A stretch of 64,000 nt of DNA from HGM04593 sp045657945 (GTDB taxonomy: Bacteria > Bacteroidota > Bacteroidia > Bacteroidales > Bacteroidaceae), in NCBI GenBank assembly GCA_045657945.1, contig JAZOUB010000035.1, positions 1-64,000 on the forward strand, written 5' to 3'. Below are positions 60,990-64,000 of the stretch, piece by piece (position 1 is the first letter of the stretch; each line of letters opens with the position of its first letter). The position numbers were made by a program, and so were the translations under genes. Under the pieces are notes generated by a model. That model saw nothing but the letters and a program-made list of their open reading frames with translations. It did not search any database and was not told the origin of the DNA.

Positions 60990-62012
60990 GTAACACCAAC
61001 TATTGACTTATCAAAGTACACCGATGGCGAAACAGTAAACATTGCAGAAGATTGTAGAGTTATTGGTGACGGTAACGAGTACAACCTCACGCTGAATGTT
61101 ACCGATGATGCAAAAGTTACTTTTGCTGCCGGTGTAAGTGGCGTGAAGCTCGCAGCTCCTATTACAGTTGCTGACGGCAAGACCTTGACTCTTACTATCA
61201 GAGACAATGTAGAGCATATAGTGAACGGTGGTATTTCTCTTGGCAATGGTTCTAACGTGATAATTGAGGGAGAGCGCAACAAAGAGAACAACAAACTGAC
61301 CGTAACGGCTACAGGTGGCAACGCAGGTATCGGCGCAAATAACGGAGTTACAGCAGGTGATATTACCATCCGCAATGCTCGTGTGGAGGCTACAGGTAGT
61401 TCTACTTCCGATGAAAGCATTGATTTAGTTTGCGGTGCAGGTATTGGTACATCTAATGGTTCAATGGGAAATATCCTGATAGAAAACTCAATCATCGTTG
61501 CGGAAGGTGGTTATTATGAATACGAAACTCCAGCTCCTGCCATCGGTATGGGTGAGAAAAATGGTATCATGGGCGATATAACCATAGTAGATTCAGAGAT
61601 TACAGCTACAAATAATGGTGAAGGATTCGCTTCTGTAATTGGCGCAATTGATAATGACGGAATTGGTACTATGGGGGATATTGTGATTACAAATTGTGAA
61701 TTGAATCTTACAATGGTGATTACTGAAGCTGATTGGTATGGCGCATTCATAGGACCGGGCTTGGGAGGTTCAAGTACTCAATTTAATATGGGAAAAATTA
61801 TCTTTACCGACATGACAAAGGAAGAGCTAGATGAAATGATAGCAACATGGAATTTCCCCGAAGACTTTGCTGAATTTGGAAAATATGCCATCGGTTTAGG
61901 TTATCTTGGTATTTATCACGAAACCCAAACTTACGAGGGCATATGGGTCAGCGACGGAGCAGACGGTTTGGTACGAATTGACGACGGATATGGATATCAT
62001 GATCCAGAATAA
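60990..62012 (+). pseudogene. beta-helix-like extension in frame with the upstream fimbrillin
   Basis: Open from the TAG to 62012 in the frame of the fimbrillin. It lacks its own signal peptide; the first ATG is 61143, within the domain. It opens VTPTIDLSKYTDGETVNIAED, then five repeats of the type AGIGxxNGxxxGDITIxNxxVxATG (GNAGIGANNGVTAGDITI, GAGIGTSNGSMGNILI, PAIGMGEKNGIMGDITI and two weaker copies), as in right-handed beta-helix adhesins. Most likely the C-terminal part of a fimbrillin-adhesin split by a nonsense change or a sequencing error; readthrough is an alternative. If expressed alone it would stay in the cytoplasm. Confidence 0.6.
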
Positions 62013-62369
62013 ATTAATATAATCGTTTATAGGGCAGGATGGCTTGAACCGACGAACGAAGCAAGAGCAGAAACAAAGTAAACTTTGGTTATGCCTTGCA
62101 AGGAGGAGGAAGACGAAGTCAATGCCTACCTGCTCACCAAGAGAAGAAAATATAATATTAACAATTAACAACGACTTAAAAATATTAGACATGCCGGATA
62201 CAGATTGGGAAAGCTCGAACCAGCGAGTGGGTGAAAGCAATGCTTTCACACGCAACGAGTGCAGCCGAGGTTCGCAAACAGCAAAGAAGCGAATACGCGA
62301 GCGAAAGTCGAGCTGGCTTGGACTCTTACAGCGAGCAAGAGCGACTAAGCCGTTGGCAAAAGTATATGA
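62013..62369. other. AG-rich intergenic region without a supported gene
   Basis: About 360 bases between the beta-helix stop and the sheath fragment. From about 62041 it is rich in short purine motifs of the GCGAGCGAAAG and GAGCAAGAGCG type in no clear period. Open frames exist but their protein composition (Arg/Lys/Ser/Gln) looks like non-coding sequence. No promoter or terminator is evident. Confidence 0.5.
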
Positions 62370-62585
62370 CCAAACGTCCCCTGCCGACATACGCAGAACG
62401 TTCGTGAAAGCCGAACGAAGAGTCAAATTCATTTGAACTATGCTGAGGCGCCTCCGAACCTCGCCGAAAGGCAAAGATTAAAAGAAATAGAAGATAAAGT
62501 ACACGAATGGAAAAAACTGGTAGCCATTACCCGTCCTGCAGAGTTCATCGAGATTACCTTCCAGCAGCAGGTGCAGAAGAGCTAA
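62370..62585 (+). pseudogene. C-terminal fragment of a contractile tail sheath protein
   Basis: The frame is open from just after a TGA (62367-62369) to TAA at 62583-62585, with no ATG. Its last 38 codons encode an amphipathic helix and the ending EWKKLVAITRPAEFIEITF plus QQQVQKS. RPAEFI near the C-terminus is the hallmark of phage and eCIS sheath subunits, whose last strand interlocks with the next ring. It stands directly upstream of the tube genes, where a sheath gene is expected. Upstream homology stops somewhere near 62370-62450, so the gene seems beheaded, probably by the event that brought in the fimbrillin island. Confidence 0.6.
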
Positions 62586-62640
62586 CACTACAATGATGTA
62601 AATTGATTCTTATTTAGAAACTGATTAAAACTGAAATATT

Positions 62641-63096
62641 ATGGCAGAGACTGGCGCAACCCAGAGCCAAAACACATGGCCGGTTCCTGAATTTCACTTT
62701 AGCGTTGAAATCAGCAACGTAGGAGTTATCTCCTGCAAAGAGGTTTCTGGACTTGAAACCGAATTTGATGTAATTGAGTATCGTGCAGGCGACTCGCCTG
62801 AATTCACGAAGAATAAGCAACCCGGTCTGCGCAAGACCAGCGATATTACTCTCAAGAAGGGTATCTTCGTTAGTGACATGAAGATGTGGGACTACATCGG
62901 AAGGATTAAGATGAATACCATCCAGCGTGAGACAGTAACCATCAAATTGCTTGACGAGTCGGGCAATCCTGTTCAAAGCTGGCAGGCTGTGAACGCTTGG
63001 CCTAAGAAGATGCAGGTCGAGGGCTTCAAGGCAGAAGGCAACAGTGTGGCAATGGAGACATTGACACTTGCTCACGAAGGCGTTAAACCTATTTAA
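62641..63096 (+). CDS. contractile injection system inner tube protein 1 (gp19-like)
   Basis: 151 residues of the T4 gp19/conserved phage tail family. Seen: WPVPEFHFSVEI, ISCKEVSGLETEFDVIEYRAGDSPEF, LKKGIFVSDMKMWDY, and the ending WPKKMQVEGFKAEGNSVAMETLTLAHEG. Proteins of this type (Afp1/Pvc1-like) stack as hexamers to form the inner tube that the sheath drives out. No signal peptide; assembled in the cytoplasm. First intact gene of the injection-system operon here. Confidence 0.9.
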   Translation: MAETGATQSQNTWPVPEFHFSVEISNVGVISCKEVSGLETEFDVIEYRAGDSPEFTKNKQPGLRKTSDITLKKGIFVSDMKMWDYIGRIKMNTIQRETVTIKLLDESGNPVQSWQAVNAWPKKMQVEGFKAEGNSVAMETLTLAHEGVKPI

Positions 63097-63109
63097 TTGA
63101 ATTATTGAA

Positions 63110-63571
63110 ATGTCTGCAAACACCAACAACTGGCTTCCTCCCGTGCAGTTCCACTTCAGTGTGGTATTCAAACTGCCGAGCGGTGATACTGCCGCCTCCT
63201 TCAGGAGTGTGGCGGGTATCGAGCAGGAGTTGGCATTGCAGCAGCAGGCTCAGCAAGGGGACAATGACCTGTGGTTGCCAATAGGTGTCAGCCACAGCGA
63301 CATTGTCCTTACGCGAGCGCTGGAACCTATCTCCGAGAAGGTTGCTAAATGGGTAAACGACTGTATGACCTTCAAAGAGACAGACAAGAAGATTGAGCCT
63401 TGCACACTGATTATCTCGCTCCTCGACGAACAGAACAATCCGGTTGCATCTTGGGAATGTCATAGAGCAGTACCTCACAAATGGAAACTCGATGACCTGA
63501 ATGCCGAGGACAGCAAATTGGCAATTGAGACAATAACTCTTAAACACACCAAATTAAAGAGGATAAAGTAA
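63110..63571 (+). CDS. contractile injection system tube protein 2 (gp19-like)
   Basis: 153 residues, same fold: WLPPVQFHFSVVFKLPSG, FRSVAGIEQELALQQQ, ISLLDEQNNPVASWECHRAVPHKW and LAIETITLKHTKLKRI. Paralogue of the preceding gene (13-base gap), comparable to Afp5/Pvc5, which joins tube and baseplate. Its stop overlaps the next start (TAATG). Confidence 0.88.
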   Translation: MSANTNNWLPPVQFHFSVVFKLPSGDTAASFRSVAGIEQELALQQQAQQGDNDLWLPIGVSHSDIVLTRALEPISEKVAKWVNDCMTFKETDKKIEPCTLIISLLDEQNNPVASWECHRAVPHKWKLDDLNAEDSKLAIETITLKHTKLKRIK

Positions 63572-63741
63572 TGCCTATAGTGATAAAGGAGATAAGGGTT
63601 AGCACCGTGGTCGAAAAAAGGATTGTCCGTGAGTATGAGATTTCCGAAGATGTCTATAAGAGAATCAAGGAAGATGTGCTGGAAGAACTTGAAGAACGCA
63701 CCGAAAGTAACCCACAGGAGAAAAGAAGAAACGAACGCTAA
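63571..63741 (+). CDS. DUF5908-like small injection-system protein
   Basis: 56 residues: MPIVIKEIRVSTVVEKRIVR, then a charged helix EDVYKRIKEDVLEELEERT and a basic end. Short proteins starting MPI-x-I-x-E-(I/L) between the second tube gene and the LysM/tube-initiator gene are a constant part of eCIS loci (Afp6/Pvc6 position). Function unknown. Overlaps the previous stop by one base; 12 bases to the next gene. Confidence 0.8.
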   Translation: MPIVIKEIRVSTVVEKRIVREYEISEDVYKRIKEDVLEELEERTESNPQEKRRNER

Positions 63742-63753
63742 CAGTTGCAGTAT

Positions 63754-64000
63754 ATGGAACACTTGTTAATACAGGCATATTCTGACGAAAAGTTCAGGAG
63801 CAAGCACGGAGGACAGATAACCGTTCTTCTGAACCCTGAGTCTGTCAAGACCGGTAAGGGAATCCGTTACCGAGAGGACAAGCAACAAGGTGCGGTGGGA
63901 AAGAACAATGTCTTTGAAAGATACGATTCCGAGACATTCTCTTTCAACTTCACCATTGACTGTACAGGTGTTGTAGAAGGTACTCAGAAAGGCGATACGG
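63754..64000 (+). CDS. CIS tube/LysM-type baseplate-hub protein (partial)
   Basis: First 82 codons: MEHLLIQAYSDEKFRSKHGG, QITVLLNPESVKTGKGIRY, then a Gln-rich loop and ETFSFNFTIDCTGVVEG. This matches the N-terminal domain of Afp7/Pvc7-type proteins (contractile injection system tube domain, usually followed by LysM). It caps the inner tube at the baseplate hub. The rest and the other baseplate, spike and ATPase genes lie outside the window. Confidence 0.8.
   Translation, partial: MEHLLIQAYSDEKFRSKHGGQITVLLNPESVKTGKGIRYREDKQQGAVGKNNVFERYDSETFSFNFTIDCTGVVEGTQKGDT

Noticed and set aside
62044..62436. 130-codon open frame before the tube genes
   Set aside because: Composition is Arg/Lys/Gln/Ser-heavy and mirrors the AG-rich DNA; no signal, fold or start context; overlaps the sheath fragment in another frame.
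62641..63571. Type VI secretion Hcp proteins
   Set aside because: The sequences follow the gp19/eCIS tube pattern with a DUF5908-like gene and CIS-tube gene behind; no TssB/TssC or other T6SS genes are next to them.
1..64000. tRNA or rRNA genes
   Set aside because: Scanning by eye for T-arm type sequences and cloverleaf pairs gave nothing outside coding regions; a covariance-model search would be needed to be certain.

Overview
The window looks like a chromosome segment of a gut-type Bacteroidales bacterium (Bacteroidaceae, Prevotellaceae or Muribaculaceae; I cannot place it more closely). The signs are SusC/SusD pairs, GH92 enzymes, lipoproteins with a Cys box, fimbrillin-type pilins, a fused SecDF, very few Shine-Dalgarno sites, and repeated promoter boxes of the Bacteroidetes type (TTTG/TTG about 19 bases before TAnnTTTG). 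I saw no rRNA, tRNA or CRISPR array.

Layout. (1) 1-5267, minus strand: a mannan/mannoside operon of GH5 endo-mannanase lipoprotein, ROK sugar kinase, and two GH92 alpha-mannosidases, the last cut by the window edge. (2) 5455-11411, plus: SlyD-like isomerase, chorismate synthase, a large membrane protein and a propeller lipoprotein with a CxxCH motif. (3) 11659-27463, plus: a long operon made of two successive FAS1 lipoprotein - SusC - SusD triads, bounded by terminators and carrying no glycoside hydrolase. (4) 27526-55800: mostly core genes, namely sirtuin, rubredoxin, lytic transglycosylase, RlmL-like methyltransferase, PurD, small membrane proteins, radical SAM, two LtaS-like phosphotransferases, RNase H, ArgS, two rhomboids, SecDF, DUF2851, 7TM-HD phosphohydrolase, GltX, KdtA, malate dehydrogenase, S21, XerC-like recombinase and HPF.

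(5) 55801-64000: an accessory island placed right after hpf. It opens with two divergent AraC-type regulators lying between 124-bp inverted repeats that differ at only two positions; the 3' ends of both genes run into the repeats. Then come a 61-codon gene and three pilin-like fimbrillin lipoproteins, each with a Thr-Arg site near residue 50 and a shared C-terminal Trp...Asp-Gly-Gly motif. The third pilin is separated by a single in-frame TAG from a beta-helix-like domain.

(6) 62370-64000: the start of an extracellular contractile injection system (eCIS/BIS type): a headless C-terminal piece that looks like a tail sheath, two gp19-like tube proteins, a DUF5908-like peptide and a CIS tube/LysM-type protein that leaves the window. 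The points most worth a second look are the possibly invertible AraC cassette in front of the pilus genes, the broken sheath at the head of the injection-system operon, and the paired FAS1-SusC-SusD triads.
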